Below are positions 34,361-42,339 of a stretch of 64,000 bases of DNA, piece by piece. How positions within the stretch are numbered: position 1 is the stretch's first letter; the number at the start of each line of letters is the position of its first letter. The stretch covers positions 496,001-560,000 of the forward strand of contig JADKGC010000001.1 in assembly GCA_016717205.1 (NCBI GenBank). Reading direction: 5' to 3'. The notes beneath the pieces were generated by a model that saw only the letters and a program-made list of their open reading frames with translations, was not told where the DNA came from and did not search any database. This DNA comes from Candidatus Flexifilum breve. Its GTDB lineage: Bacteria > Chloroflexota > Anaerolineae > Aggregatilineales > Phototrophicaceae. The position numbers were made by a program, and so were the translations under genes.

Positions 34361-35611
34361 ATGAAACGCAGATCTCTCTTAGTAGTCGTGCTGTTGGCGC
34401 TGCTGGCGATCAGCATTGCGCCGCTGGCGGCACAAGACGGTGTCACGCTCACCATGTGGTCGCGTGACAGCAACCAAGATTTCTTACGTGAGCTGGTCGA
34501 TATGTGGAACGGCAGCCATGCCAACCAGATCGAACTGACGATCATCCCGGCGGCGGACTTCGTGACGCGCGTTGGTGTGGCCTCGGCGGGTGGCGAAGCG
34601 CCGGACCTGCTGCCCATCGACCTGATCTACGTCCCGGCGTTCGCCCGCGCGGGCAACCTGACCGAAATCGGCGACTTTATCGACAGCCTGCCCTATGCCG
34701 ACCAGTTAAGCCCGTCGCACATCCACCTCGGGGAATATGATGGCGGTCGCTATGCGGTGCCGTTCGCCGCGGAAGGCTCTGTGCTGCTGTACAACAAGGG
34801 CTTGTTCGAACAGGCCGGCCTCGATCCCGAAGCGCCGCCGACCACGTGGCAGGAAATTTACGATGCCGCCGTCGCGATCACCGCGTTGGGCGATGACATC
34901 TACGGCTACTACTTCAGCGGCGCGTGCGCGGGCTGCAATGCCTTCACGTATCTGCCGTTGATTTGGGCAAGCGGGGGCGATGTCCTGTCGGAAGACGGCC
35001 TGAGCGCGACGGTCGATTCGCCGGAAGTGCGCGCGGCGCTGGAATTCTACCAGCGGATGTGGAATGAAGGCCTGATCCCGCCGAGCGCGCAGGCTGACAC
35101 GGGCACAGACTTCCTCAATGCGTTCCTGACTGGCAAGATCGGTATGGCGGGCTCCGGCGCGTTCTCCATCTCCGTGCTGAAGAACGATCACCCGGAAATT
35201 GACTTCGGCCTGACGTTCCTGCCCGGTCAGGATGGCGGCACGTCGTCGTTCGCGGGCGGGGACTCGATTGCGATTACGTCGAGCTCGCAGCACGCGGCGG
35301 AAGCCTTCGAATTCATCCAGTGGGTGCTCTCGGAAGAAATCCAGCTTGAGATGTTCGCCGCTCGTGGTCAACTGCCTCTGCGCGCCGACCTGATCGACAA
35401 CGAATATTCGCAGCAGGACCCGCGTCTGATCACCAACGCCGAAGCGATGAATCTCGGCAAGACGCCGTACAGCTTCGTGTACAACCAGTTGTTCAATGAT
35501 GCGAACGGCCCGTGGCTGTCCATGATCCAGACGGCCATCTTCCAGGGCGATATTGACGGTGCGGTCGCGACCGCGCAGCAAGGCTTCACCGATATTCTCG
35601 CGAGCGAATAG
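34361..35611 (+). CDS. Extracellular sugar-binding protein (SBP family 1)
   Basis: The 416-residue protein has a signal peptide (KRRS, hydrophobic core, PLAAQD) and mature motifs VTLTMWSRDSNQDFLRELVDMWN, EAPDLLPIDLIYVPAFARAGNL, YAVPFAAEGSVLLYNKGLFEQAGLDP and FEFIQWVLSEEIQ, all typical of CUT1 binding proteins. A CxxC (ACAGC) in YYFSGACAGCNAF is unusual and may form a disulphide near the binding cleft. The ribosome site AGGAG is nine bases upstream. It delivers sugar to the permeases at 35710 and 36643. Confidence 0.94.
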   Translation: MKRRSLLVVVLLALLAISIAPLAAQDGVTLTMWSRDSNQDFLRELVDMWNGSHANQIELTIIPAADFVTRVGVASAGGEAPDLLPIDLIYVPAFARAGNLTEIGDFIDSLPYADQLSPSHIHLGEYDGGRYAVPFAAEGSVLLYNKGLFEQAGLDPEAPPTTWQEIYDAAVAITALGDDIYGYYFSGACAGCNAFTYLPLIWASGGDVLSEDGLSATVDSPEVRAALEFYQRMWNEGLIPPSAQADTGTDFLNAFLTGKIGMAGSGAFSISVLKNDHPEIDFGLTFLPGQDGGTSSFAGGDSIAITSSSQHAAEAFEFIQWVLSEEIQLEMFAARGQLPLRADLIDNEYSQQDPRLITNAEAMNLGKTPYSFVYNQLFNDANGPWLSMIQTAIFQGDIDGAVATAQQGFTDILASE

Positions 35612-35634
35612 AATAACTCTGAATTAGGCCATAT

Positions 35635-35663
35635 GACCGCCTGCCGATGGTCGGCAGGCGGTC
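35635..35663 (+). ncRNA. Intercistronic hairpin between binding protein and permease
   Basis: GACCGCCTGCCGA and TCGGCAGGCGGTC form a perfect 13-bp stem with a 3-base loop, 24 bases after the binding-protein stop and 47 bases before the permease start. It lacks a T-tract. The position suggests a 3'-end stabiliser or partial attenuator that keeps the binding protein in excess over the permeases. Confidence 0.6.
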
Positions 35664-35709
35664 GTTGGGGAGCAGTACCAGCATGCTACAGAAGGCGAGG
35701 TAGATCTCA

Positions 35710-36633
35710 GTGAGCGTTGTAAAGTCGAGTGTAAAAGCGCGCCGCACGGAGTCTACCGGCGGGGCAATTGGTCAGCGCGGCATCGGCTTGTTGTTCGTGC
35801 TGCCCGCGGTGGCCTTCACGGTTGTGTTTTTCATCATCCCATTGATCATGACCGTGTATATGTCGCTGCACGATTGGCCGCTGCTCGGTCAGTCGGAATT
35901 CATCGGTTTCGATAACTATGTGACGCTGGCAAATGACCGCCAGTTCTGGAACAGCCTGTGGTTCACCACGCGCTACACCCTGTTGGTCACGCCTGTGATC
36001 TTCATCCTCGCCTTTGTGCTGGCGCTGCTCGTCAATCTGCCGCTGCACGGTGTGGGGATCTTCCGTACCATCTACTTCCTGCCCGTCGTCATCGGTTTGG
36101 GGACGAGCAGTTTGCTGTGGGTATGGCTGTTGCATGACCGGGTGGGCATCATCGACGCGATTTTGCTGGGTTTAGGGCTGATCGACCGCCCGATTGTCTG
36201 GCTCGCCGACCCGAATTACGCGATGCTGGCGATCATCATGTCGGTGGTATGGAAGACCGTGGGCTTCACCATGATTTTGCTGCTGACCGGGATGCAGGCG
36301 ATCCCGTTGGAACTCTACGAGGCGGCGCGCGTCGACGGCGCGAGCTACTTCGGACGGCTGCGCTTTATCACGATGCCGCTGCTGCGGCGCACGTTCGCGT
36401 TGGCGCTGATTCTGTCGGTGATCGGTTCGTACCTTGGCTTCGATCAGTTCTTCATCATGACGGCGGGCGGCCCGCAAAATACGACGATTTCGGTCGTGTA
36501 CTGGATTTACAAGAACTCCTTCACTAACTTCAAGCTCGGCTACGGGGCGTCTATGTCGATTGTGCTGCTCGTGGTGTTGGTGATCCTCAGCGTCATTCAG
36601 CTCCGGCTGCTGCGCGATGAAACATCGTACTAA
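35710..36633 (+). CDS. Sugar ABC transporter permease, MalF type
   Basis: The 307-residue protein begins with a short basic cytoplasmic tail, then six helices. It shows the family features IGLLFVLPAVAFTVVFFIIP, the loop TIYFLPVVIGLGTSSLLWVWLLHDRVG and the coupling motif LYEAARVDGASYFGRLRFITMPLLRR. The start is a GTG at 35710 with GAGG upstream. The nine-base gap to the next permease indicates co-translation with it. Confidence 0.94.
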   Translation: MSVVKSSVKARRTESTGGAIGQRGIGLLFVLPAVAFTVVFFIIPLIMTVYMSLHDWPLLGQSEFIGFDNYVTLANDRQFWNSLWFTTRYTLLVTPVIFILAFVLALLVNLPLHGVGIFRTIYFLPVVIGLGTSSLLWVWLLHDRVGIIDAILLGLGLIDRPIVWLADPNYAMLAIIMSVVWKTVGFTMILLLTGMQAIPLELYEAARVDGASYFGRLRFITMPLLRRTFALALILSVIGSYLGFDQFFIMTAGGPQNTTISVVYWIYKNSFTNFKLGYGASMSIVLLVVLVILSVIQLRLLRDETSY

Positions 36634-36642
36634 GGAGGCCGC

Positions 36643-37331
36643 ATGGCTACGGTAGCGCAAACTAATCCCACCACCCAGCGGCCAAAGTTCAGCTTCTGGC
36701 GTGGGGTGATTTACGCGGTCTGCATCATTTTGGCGCTTCTGTTCCTGTTCCCCATCGTGTGGACGGCGATCAGCTCGGTCAAGCCGCCGTCGGAAGCGTC
36801 CGCCGCGCCGCCGACCTTCCTGCCGTCACGTATCGACTTCGGCAATTACATCAAGCTGAACGATTACGGGCGTGGAGTGTGGAACTACGTCGGCAACAGT
36901 GTCGGCACGGCGATCATGACGGTGATCGGCTCGACAATTCTGAGTACCTTGGCGGGCTATGGTTTCTCGCGCTTCCGCTTCCCGGCCAAGAACCTTATGT
37001 TCGTGCTGATTCTGATGACGCTGATGATCCCATTTCAGTCAATTCTGATCCCGCTGTTTCTGATTCTGACCGGGCTGAAACTGCAAAATACGCTGTTCGG
37101 GCTGGCGTTGGTGTACATCACCTTCCAACTGCCGTTCGGCGTGTTCATCATGCGCAATTCATTCGACACGGTACCGCGCGAGATCGAAGAAGCGGCGCTG
37201 CTGGATGGCTGCACGCCGTTCACCATGCTCTACCGCGTGATGCTGAATATCGTGCGTCGTGCGTTGTGATCTTTCTGCTCTTGCAGCGCTACTATGTCGT
37301 CGGCTTAACCGGTGGCGCGACGAAGGGGTAA
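36643..37331 (+). pseudogene. Carbohydrate permease (MalG type) with internal deletion
   Basis: The N-terminal 205 residues are normal, with four helices and the EAA loop EIEEAALLDGCTPFTMLYRVMLNIV. The frame then stops at 37267-37269. The neighbouring frame immediately carries the family's universal C-terminus FLLLQRYYVVGLTGGATKG, ending at 37331. About 50-65 codons, covering the last periplasmic loop and parts of the last two helices, are missing compared with normal relatives of 275-300 residues. A short direct repeat CGTGCG(T)CGTGCG sits at the junction near 37252-37264. The importer it belongs to is probably non-functional unless complemented. Confidence 0.82.
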
Positions 37332-37415
37332 GCGCAGGACAAATCCAACCCGCGGCCAGCCAGAAATTGAAAGTCTTCTCAAGGACTGGGACCAGCACAC
37401 TCGACGCCGCTGATT

Positions 37416-37443
37416 GTGCCTCTCTCTGTCAAGAAAGAGGCAC
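37416..37443. terminator. Hairpin between converging permease genes
   Basis: GTGCCTCT and AGAGGCAC pair as an 8-bp stem around a loop of about 12 bases, between the end of the sugar operon and the converging ABC-2 permease gene. A second small TCCGGC/GCCGGA hairpin lies near 37472-37489. Confidence 0.5.
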
Positions 37444-37497
37444 TCATCGTGGGCACTGCTCATGTTTAGGATCCGGCCTGTGCGCCGGAACGCTGCG

Positions 37498-38352
37498 CTA
37501 ACGCGAGTTCTTGGTGTTGTAGAAATACATAGTCAGCGGGGCAAAGATGACGATCAACGCCGCGCAGGCAATGAACGCCGCAACAATGTCGTTGGGGTTG
37601 GCTGTCCCATGCATGAGACTGCGCACGGCGGTCGTCGCATGGGTGACGGGGTTGAGCCCGACGACGACCTGCAGCCACTGGGGCATGGTCTGCGGATCGA
37701 CGAAGATGTTGCTGGCGAAGGTGAGCGGGAACGACGCCATCGATGTCACCATCATGACCGATTCCGGCGCGCGGATCAGCAAACCGATCATCGTCCAGAT
37801 CCACGAGAGGCTAAACGCGAAAACGAGCATGATCGCCAACGCCGCGATCATCCCTATCACGCCGCCTTCGGGACGAAACCCGAGGATGAAACCCAGGACG
37901 AAGACGACCAGCGCCGCCAATGTGTAGCGCACCGCGTCACCGAGCAGCGCGCCGACCAGCACGGCGGGACGCCAGAACGACAGCGAGCGGAAACGGTCAA
38001 AGATGCCTTTGGCAATATCCGTGCTGAGTCCCATGGCCGTATACATGCTGATCATGGCAACCGTCATCACCGAGATGCCCGGAATGAGAAATTGCACATA
38101 GTCCGCCACCGACCCGGCGATAGCCCCGCCAAACAAGAATGTGAACATGAGCGTCATCATCACGGGGAACATGGTCACGTCAAACAACTGCATGGGCGAG
38201 TGCCGGAGTTTGAGCAGAGCCCGCCACGCCAGCGTCAGCGACGCCGACAACGCGTGCGGTCGGCGTGGACGCGCCTGCACCGACAGCGCCGACCGCAGAG
38301 CAGATTCATCGACGGGTCGGATCGCCGCCTGCTGCAAATCAATCGTTGCCAT
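37498..38352 (-). CDS. ABC-2 type permease (DrrB-like drug/lipid exporter subunit)
   Basis: The 284-residue protein has six predicted helices and the ABC-2 motif pattern VADYVQFLIPGISVMTVAMISMYTAMGLSTDIAKGIFDRFRSL, read in part, which is the DrrB signature region, and a C-terminal LTMYFYNTKN. It forms an exporter with the ATPase encoded just upstream, whose stop overlaps this ATG by one base (TAATG). DrrAB systems export anthracyclines or glycolipids in the organisms where they are known; the cargo here is unknown. Confidence 0.93.
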   Translation of the reverse strand: MATIDLQQAAIRPVDESALRSALSVQARPRRPHALSASLTLAWRALLKLRHSPMQLFDVTMFPVMMTLMFTFLFGGAIAGSVADYVQFLIPGISVMTVAMISMYTAMGLSTDIAKGIFDRFRSLSFWRPAVLVGALLGDAVRYTLAALVVFVLGFILGFRPEGGVIGMIAALAIMLVFAFSLSWIWTMIGLLIRAPESVMMVTSMASFPLTFASNIFVDPQTMPQWLQVVVGLNPVTHATTAVRSLMHGTANPNDIVAAFIACAALIVIFAPLTMYFYNTKNSR

Positions 38353-39371
38353 TACGCCACCTCCTGAATCGTCTCTTGGTCTTCCGCAGGCTGACCTGTC
38401 AGCGCCAGGAACACATCATCGAGGCTGGGCTGACCCAGTGAGAAGTCATTTACGATGATGCCAGCGCGGGAGAGATGGCTGAGCGTACTCGCCACCAGTT
38501 CGGGATCAGTCACTTGCGCCGACAGCGCCGACGGATCGACTTCGAGCGTCACCGCAGTCTTCAGGCTGTGCGCGACGATCTGTTCGGCCTCAGGCCGCCG
38601 CTGCGGGTCTCGCAGGCGGATATGCAGCGCCCCTGCCCCAACCGATGCTTTAAGTTCGCCAATCGTACCATCGGCGATCACCGTCCCGTGATCGATGATG
38701 ACGACGCGATCTGCCAGTTGATCGGCTTCTTCGAGGTACTGCGTCGTCAGCAGGACGGTCGTGCCCGTGTTGAGCAGCGTGCGGACAATATCCCAGACAT
38801 AGCGGCGGCTGCGCGGGTCAAGACCTGAGGTGGGTTCGTCCAGAAAAAGGATATCCGGCGAGATCACGATGCTGGCGGCAATATCCAACCGTCGGCGCAT
38901 GCCACCGGAATAGTGTTTCACCAGCCGATCAGTCGCGTCTTCCAGCCCGAAGGCGTTGAGCAGTTCGGTGGCACGCGCGCGCGCCTGCTTCCAGGAGAAG
39001 CCCAGGAGCCGCGCGACCAGCACCAGATTCTCGAAGCCCGTCAGGTCGTCATCGACCGAGGCGAACTGCCCGGTCAGGCTGACGCGGCGGCGCACCGCAT
39101 CTGCCGCGTGCATGACATCGTGCCCGAAGACGCGCACGCTGCCAGCATCCGGACGGATGAGGGTCGACAAGATGCGAATGGTGGTCGTCTTGCCAGCGCC
39201 GTTGGGGCCCAACAATGCCAGCAGTGATCCCCGCTTTACCTGCAAGTTCAACCCTTTGAGGACTTCCACCTTCCCAAAGGATTTCCGTAAATTGGTGACT
39301 TCAATGGCGTAATCAGTGCTGGTCACGGGGCTGCGCTCGACAGCAGATCTTTCCACGTCATGTGTCTCCAT
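38352..39371 (-). CDS. ABC transporter ATP-binding protein (DrrA-like)
   Basis: The 339-residue protein shows Walker A GPNGAGKTTT, Q-loop region VSLTGQFASVDDDLTG, signature YSGGMRRRLD, Walker B ILFLDEPTSGLDP and H-switch LLTTQYLEEADQLADR. The C-terminal extension of about 90 residues is the DrrA/DUF4162 domain. It energises the DrrB-like subunit downstream. The promoter probably lies in the 114-base gap to the divergent secreted-protein gene, which contains an 8-bp inverted repeat. Confidence 0.96.
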   Translation of the reverse strand: METHDVERSAVERSPVTSTDYAIEVTNLRKSFGKVEVLKGLNLQVKRGSLLALLGPNGAGKTTTIRILSTLIRPDAGSVRVFGHDVMHAADAVRRRVSLTGQFASVDDDLTGFENLVLVARLLGFSWKQARARATELLNAFGLEDATDRLVKHYSGGMRRRLDIAASIVISPDILFLDEPTSGLDPRSRRYVWDIVRTLLNTGTTVLLTTQYLEEADQLADRVVIIDHGTVIADGTIGELKASVGAGALHIRLRDPQRRPEAEQIVAHSLKTAVTLEVDPSALSAQVTDPELVASTLSHLSRAGIIVNDFSLGQPSLDDVFLALTGQPAEDQETIQEVA

Positions 39372-39452
39372 ACGAATTTAATAGAACACCTAATCTAAAT
39401 GCGGCTGGTGCGGGAAATGTGACGACGCTCCCGCAGGCATGAAGCGAGTGAG

Positions 39453-39480
39453 GTATCATCCGACCACAGATTGATGATAC
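39453..39480. promoter_or_regulatory. 8-bp inverted repeat between divergent genes
   Basis: GTATCATC (39453-39460) and GATGATAC (39473-39480) are exact inverted copies spaced by 12 bases, between the DrrA gene and the + strand secreted-protein gene. The size and spacing suit a dimeric repressor operator such as a TetR or MarR site, but no regulator gene is adjacent. Confidence 0.35.
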
Positions 39481-39485
39481 GATAG

Positions 39486-40804
39486 GTGGTGCAGCTCATC
39501 GCACCTCTGGAACGAAGTTTGGAGACCGGTTTGAATCAATCGCTGACAGCCCTCCGGCACTTACCTCGTCGGTCGCAGGTACCGTGGATCCTGTTGGCAA
39601 TCTTGAGCCTGCTCAGCGGCTGGTTTGGCGTGGTCGCGCTGCCGGCGGTGCAATCGCAGAGCAGTGACCCGGTGATCGGGTACCAGAGTCACAGTTTTGC
39701 GAACGCTGGATACAGTTCTCCAACGGAGGGAAAAGCTCAGAGCACGCTCTGGTGGAATGACGGGGTCTGGTGGGCAGACATGCTCAATGCCGCCGATCAG
39801 TCGCATCACATTTACCGTTTGAATGAGGCTGAGCAAACCTGGGAAGACACGGGCACCGTGTTGGATGAACGTGCCCGCGTGCATTCCGATTGTCTGTGGG
39901 ATGAAACCACCCAAAAACTCTACGTCATCTCGCACGTTTCGGACAACATTCCACGGACCACCCGGCTGGACGAACGCGGCTTTTTTTATCGCTACAGCTA
40001 CGATCCACTCACCCAGCAATACACCCGCGATGCGGGCTTTCCGGTGGTGGTGACGCCAGGAAGCGCCCAAACGATCACCCTGGCGAAGGACTCGCTCGGG
40101 CAGTTGTGGATCACTTATGTGTTTCACGGTCAGGTCATGGTGCGGCGCACGAACGGCGACGATCACGTGTGGACGGATACCTACCCACTGCCCGCCGTCG
40201 ATTCCACCACCGCATTGAATGACATTTCAGCTATCATCGCCTTTAGCGGGCAAATCGGGGTTGCGTGGAGCAACCGTGAACGCGACTCGATGCATTTTGC
40301 CGTGCACGTCGACGGTGCGCCTGACGATCAATGGACCGAAGAAATCATCACCGCCGGGTTCCGGGCCGCGGATAATCACTTACATTTGGCAGTCGACGCA
40401 AATGGCATCGTCTATGTGGCGGGCAAAACGTCCGCCGGGGGGACGATCCGCTGTTAATGCTGTACGTTCGCCAAGCGCCCAATACGTGGGCACAGCATGT
40501 CTTCGGTTACAATCACGATGGTCATACGCGCGCCATCATCCTCATCGACAACGCCCATCGCCGCCTCTACATGTTCGCCACTGCGCCAGAGTCCGGAGGG
40601 GGCATCTACTACAAAGCGACCTCCCTTGACGAAATCGCCTTTGCCGCGGGGCTGGGAACGCCGATCCTCCGTTACCCGAATGCCACTCGCCTCAACAACG
40701 TAACCTCAACCAAGCAGACGGTCACCAGCGCAACGGGCATCGTCGTTCTCGCCAGTGACCGCACAACGACTGCGTATTATTACAATGTCGTGCCTGTGGA
40801 TTGA
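39486..40804 (+). pseudogene. Secreted beta-propeller-like protein, frameshifted
   Basis: A signal-anchor (VPWILLAILSLLSGWFGVVAL) follows a basic N-terminus. The exterior part has repeated strand patterns with W and Y (STLWWNDGVWWADML; QLWITYVFHGQVMVRR; HLHLAVDANGIVYVAGK) suggesting BNR-type propeller blades. The first frame ends at 40457 after KTSAGG. Restoring one G to the G6 run near 40437-40442 gives DDPLLMLYVRQ and continues to 40804, total about 439 residues. One base lost in a homopolymer may be an assembly error. The GTG start at 39486 is the earliest possible but has a poor ribosome site. Confidence 0.65.
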
Positions 40805-40814
40805 CAGTCGCGGC

Positions 40815-41054
40815 TAAGCCAATGAGCGTTTGTCAGCCAAAGGCCAAGGCAGGCCGATAAGTGCGTCGAATGCCGTGAAACCGGGTTACCTGTCGGTCTT
40901 GGGCGTTTGCGGACGCGATAAATCGCGTCCCTACACAACCATGCTTTTCTCGTAGGGACGCAATTTATTGCGTCCGCTGTCCCTAAAAAGACATTATTCT
41001 ACGTAGCGATTGGCCTACCTTGTCCTGTTTTGTCGTATTTCGGACACTGGCTTA
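40815..41054. mobile_element. MITE-like nested palindromic element, third terminal-repeat type (about 240 bp)
   Basis: Ends TAAGCCAATG (left, 40815) and the complement TAAGCCAGTG (right, 41054) match at 9 of 10 bases, and degraded pairing continues for about 43 bases (CAAGGCAGGCC versus CAAGGTAGGCC). Inside, two 26-base arms (40909-40934 and 40952-40977) are complementary at 24 of 26 positions, and each arm is itself a hairpin (GGACGCGATAAATCGCGTCC versus the A/T version). No coding sequence. Its right end shares a few bases with the next element. Confidence 0.6.
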
Positions 41055-41171
41055 AGTAGGTTTTCGAAAGTCTTCGTGTAGGGGCAGACCTATGTGTCTG
41101 CCCATTTTCGGGCGCACACATAGGTGCGCCCCTACATCCATGCTTGGCGTTCTTTCGAGAACCTACTTTAG
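41051..41171. mobile_element. MITE-like nested palindromic element, copy 2 of the 121-bp family
   Basis: The ends CTTAAGTAGGTTTTCGAAAG and the complement of the right end CTAAAGTAGGTTCTCGAAAG match each other and the element at 5948-6068, with the same 121-bp length. The inner arms (41078-41103 and 41110-41135) are 26 bases each with a 6-base gap, as in copy 1. They are complementary at 22 of 26 positions, and the four differences form two compensated base pairs inside the arm hairpins. The phytase gene stop lies in the right end. Confidence 0.8.
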
Positions 41172-42301
41172 TCTTCAATGACTACGGCCTGCCCCGGCTC
41201 CCAGCTTGTGTCGATAGTCAGTCCGGCGGCCTCAGCAATCACCGCCCATGAGACGAGTTTGAAGTTCTGCCGACCATCCTCGGCTCCATCGCTATCCTGC
41301 GCTACGAATAGACCGCCGGGGAAAGCCTCACCGAGCGCGAGATTGACGACATCGATGCCGTCCGTGTTCGTTACTTTATCGACAGTTTCACCCGCGGCGA
41401 TCTCGAAGGTGGCGACATAGGCATTATCACCGTCCCGCTGGTAGACCACAAAACTGTCGCTGCCCTGACTCGATGCAATCAGGTAGCCACCCCCGCCCGC
41501 GGCATAATAGATTGTCAGCCCTTCCACGTCGGCGACCAACTGCTCCTCATCCACCGCCGCGACCAGCGTTCGCGTTGCGCTGGCATCCGGTTCCGCAGCA
41601 TATTTCCAGATCCCGACATCCTCTTCGGCAATGTAGAGGCTGCCGCGTTCATCGTCGACCACGCAGCCTTCGGTCTGGGAGCCGACCGCGAAGCTGCGCA
41701 CCCATTCCGCATCCACCTGCCCCGTGCCATCATCAAATATGCGCCACTGCTCGACCAGCCCGTCCTCATCGTTGACAAAAACATAGTACTCGTCGGTGCG
41801 CACGCTGTGATACATACACAACCCGTAAGCCTCGCCGATCCCGATCTCAATCGGGCGGCTGGTCACATGCAGCAAACTGCGCGTCTCTACATCGACCGTG
41901 TAGAACACCAGCAGATCATCCGAACGCTCGCTGACAGCGACCACCGCTTCACGCCGATCACCCAAGGGAAAGTCATAGCGCAAATCGACGTTATTGATGC
42001 GCCCGTCCTCAAGGTACTGCAGTTCCTGACCCGACAGGTCGTAAACGGCCAGACCGCCTTTCTTGTCCGTACCCAGAATGATGCTCAACGCGGGGTCAGA
42101 CGGATGCACCCAGATCGCCGGATCGTCGGCAGCGTCGCCCGTGTTCGGAACCGGATCGGTTTCGACGGCGGCGGAAATGCTGATCGACTGCTGCGGCGGC
42201 GTGAAGTGATCGCCCATGAGCGGCACTTCAGCGCCGACCCACAGGCCGACGCTGACGATAGCACTCCAGAACATCCCCCGCAGGGCGCTCGCTGTTTTCA
42301 T
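41168..42301 (-). CDS. Beta-propeller phytase (3-phytase family)
   Basis: The 377-residue protein has an N-terminal membrane-crossing signal. The mature protein has BPP hallmarks: DDPAIWVHPSDPALSIILGTDKKGGL (read in part), VAVSERSDDLLVFY, EAYGLCMYHS, GSQTEGCVVDDERGSLYIAEEDVGIWKY and NTDGIDVV near the end, where acidic residues bind calcium. The family releases phosphate from phytate outside the cytoplasm; some members act on other phosphate esters. It is the final gene of the long - strand locus, 38 bases after the SH3-containing protein. The TAA stop lies in the terminal repeat of the palindromic element, so the C-terminus may have been trimmed. Confidence 0.88.
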   Translation of the reverse strand: MKTASALRGMFWSAIVSVGLWVGAEVPLMGDHFTPPQQSISISAAVETDPVPNTGDAADDPAIWVHPSDPALSIILGTDKKGGLAVYDLSGQELQYLEDGRINNVDLRYDFPLGDRREAVVAVSERSDDLLVFYTVDVETRSLLHVTSRPIEIGIGEAYGLCMYHSVRTDEYYVFVNDEDGLVEQWRIFDDGTGQVDAEWVRSFAVGSQTEGCVVDDERGSLYIAEEDVGIWKYAAEPDASATRTLVAAVDEEQLVADVEGLTIYYAAGGGGYLIASSQGSDSFVVYQRDGDNAYVATFEIAAGETVDKVTNTDGIDVVNLALGEAFPGGLFVAQDSDGAEDGRQNFKLVSWAVIAEAAGLTIDTSWEPGQAVVIED

Positions 42302-42339
42302 CGCTGGAACTCGTAATCGTTCATCGGGTCACCTCACTG

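Noticed and set aside
37414..38367. A 317-codon frame antisense to the ABC-2 permease
   Set aside because: It is a low-complexity His/Arg/Asp/Gln product with no recognisable domain; the - strand product is a clear six-helix DrrB-like permease coupled to its ATPase.
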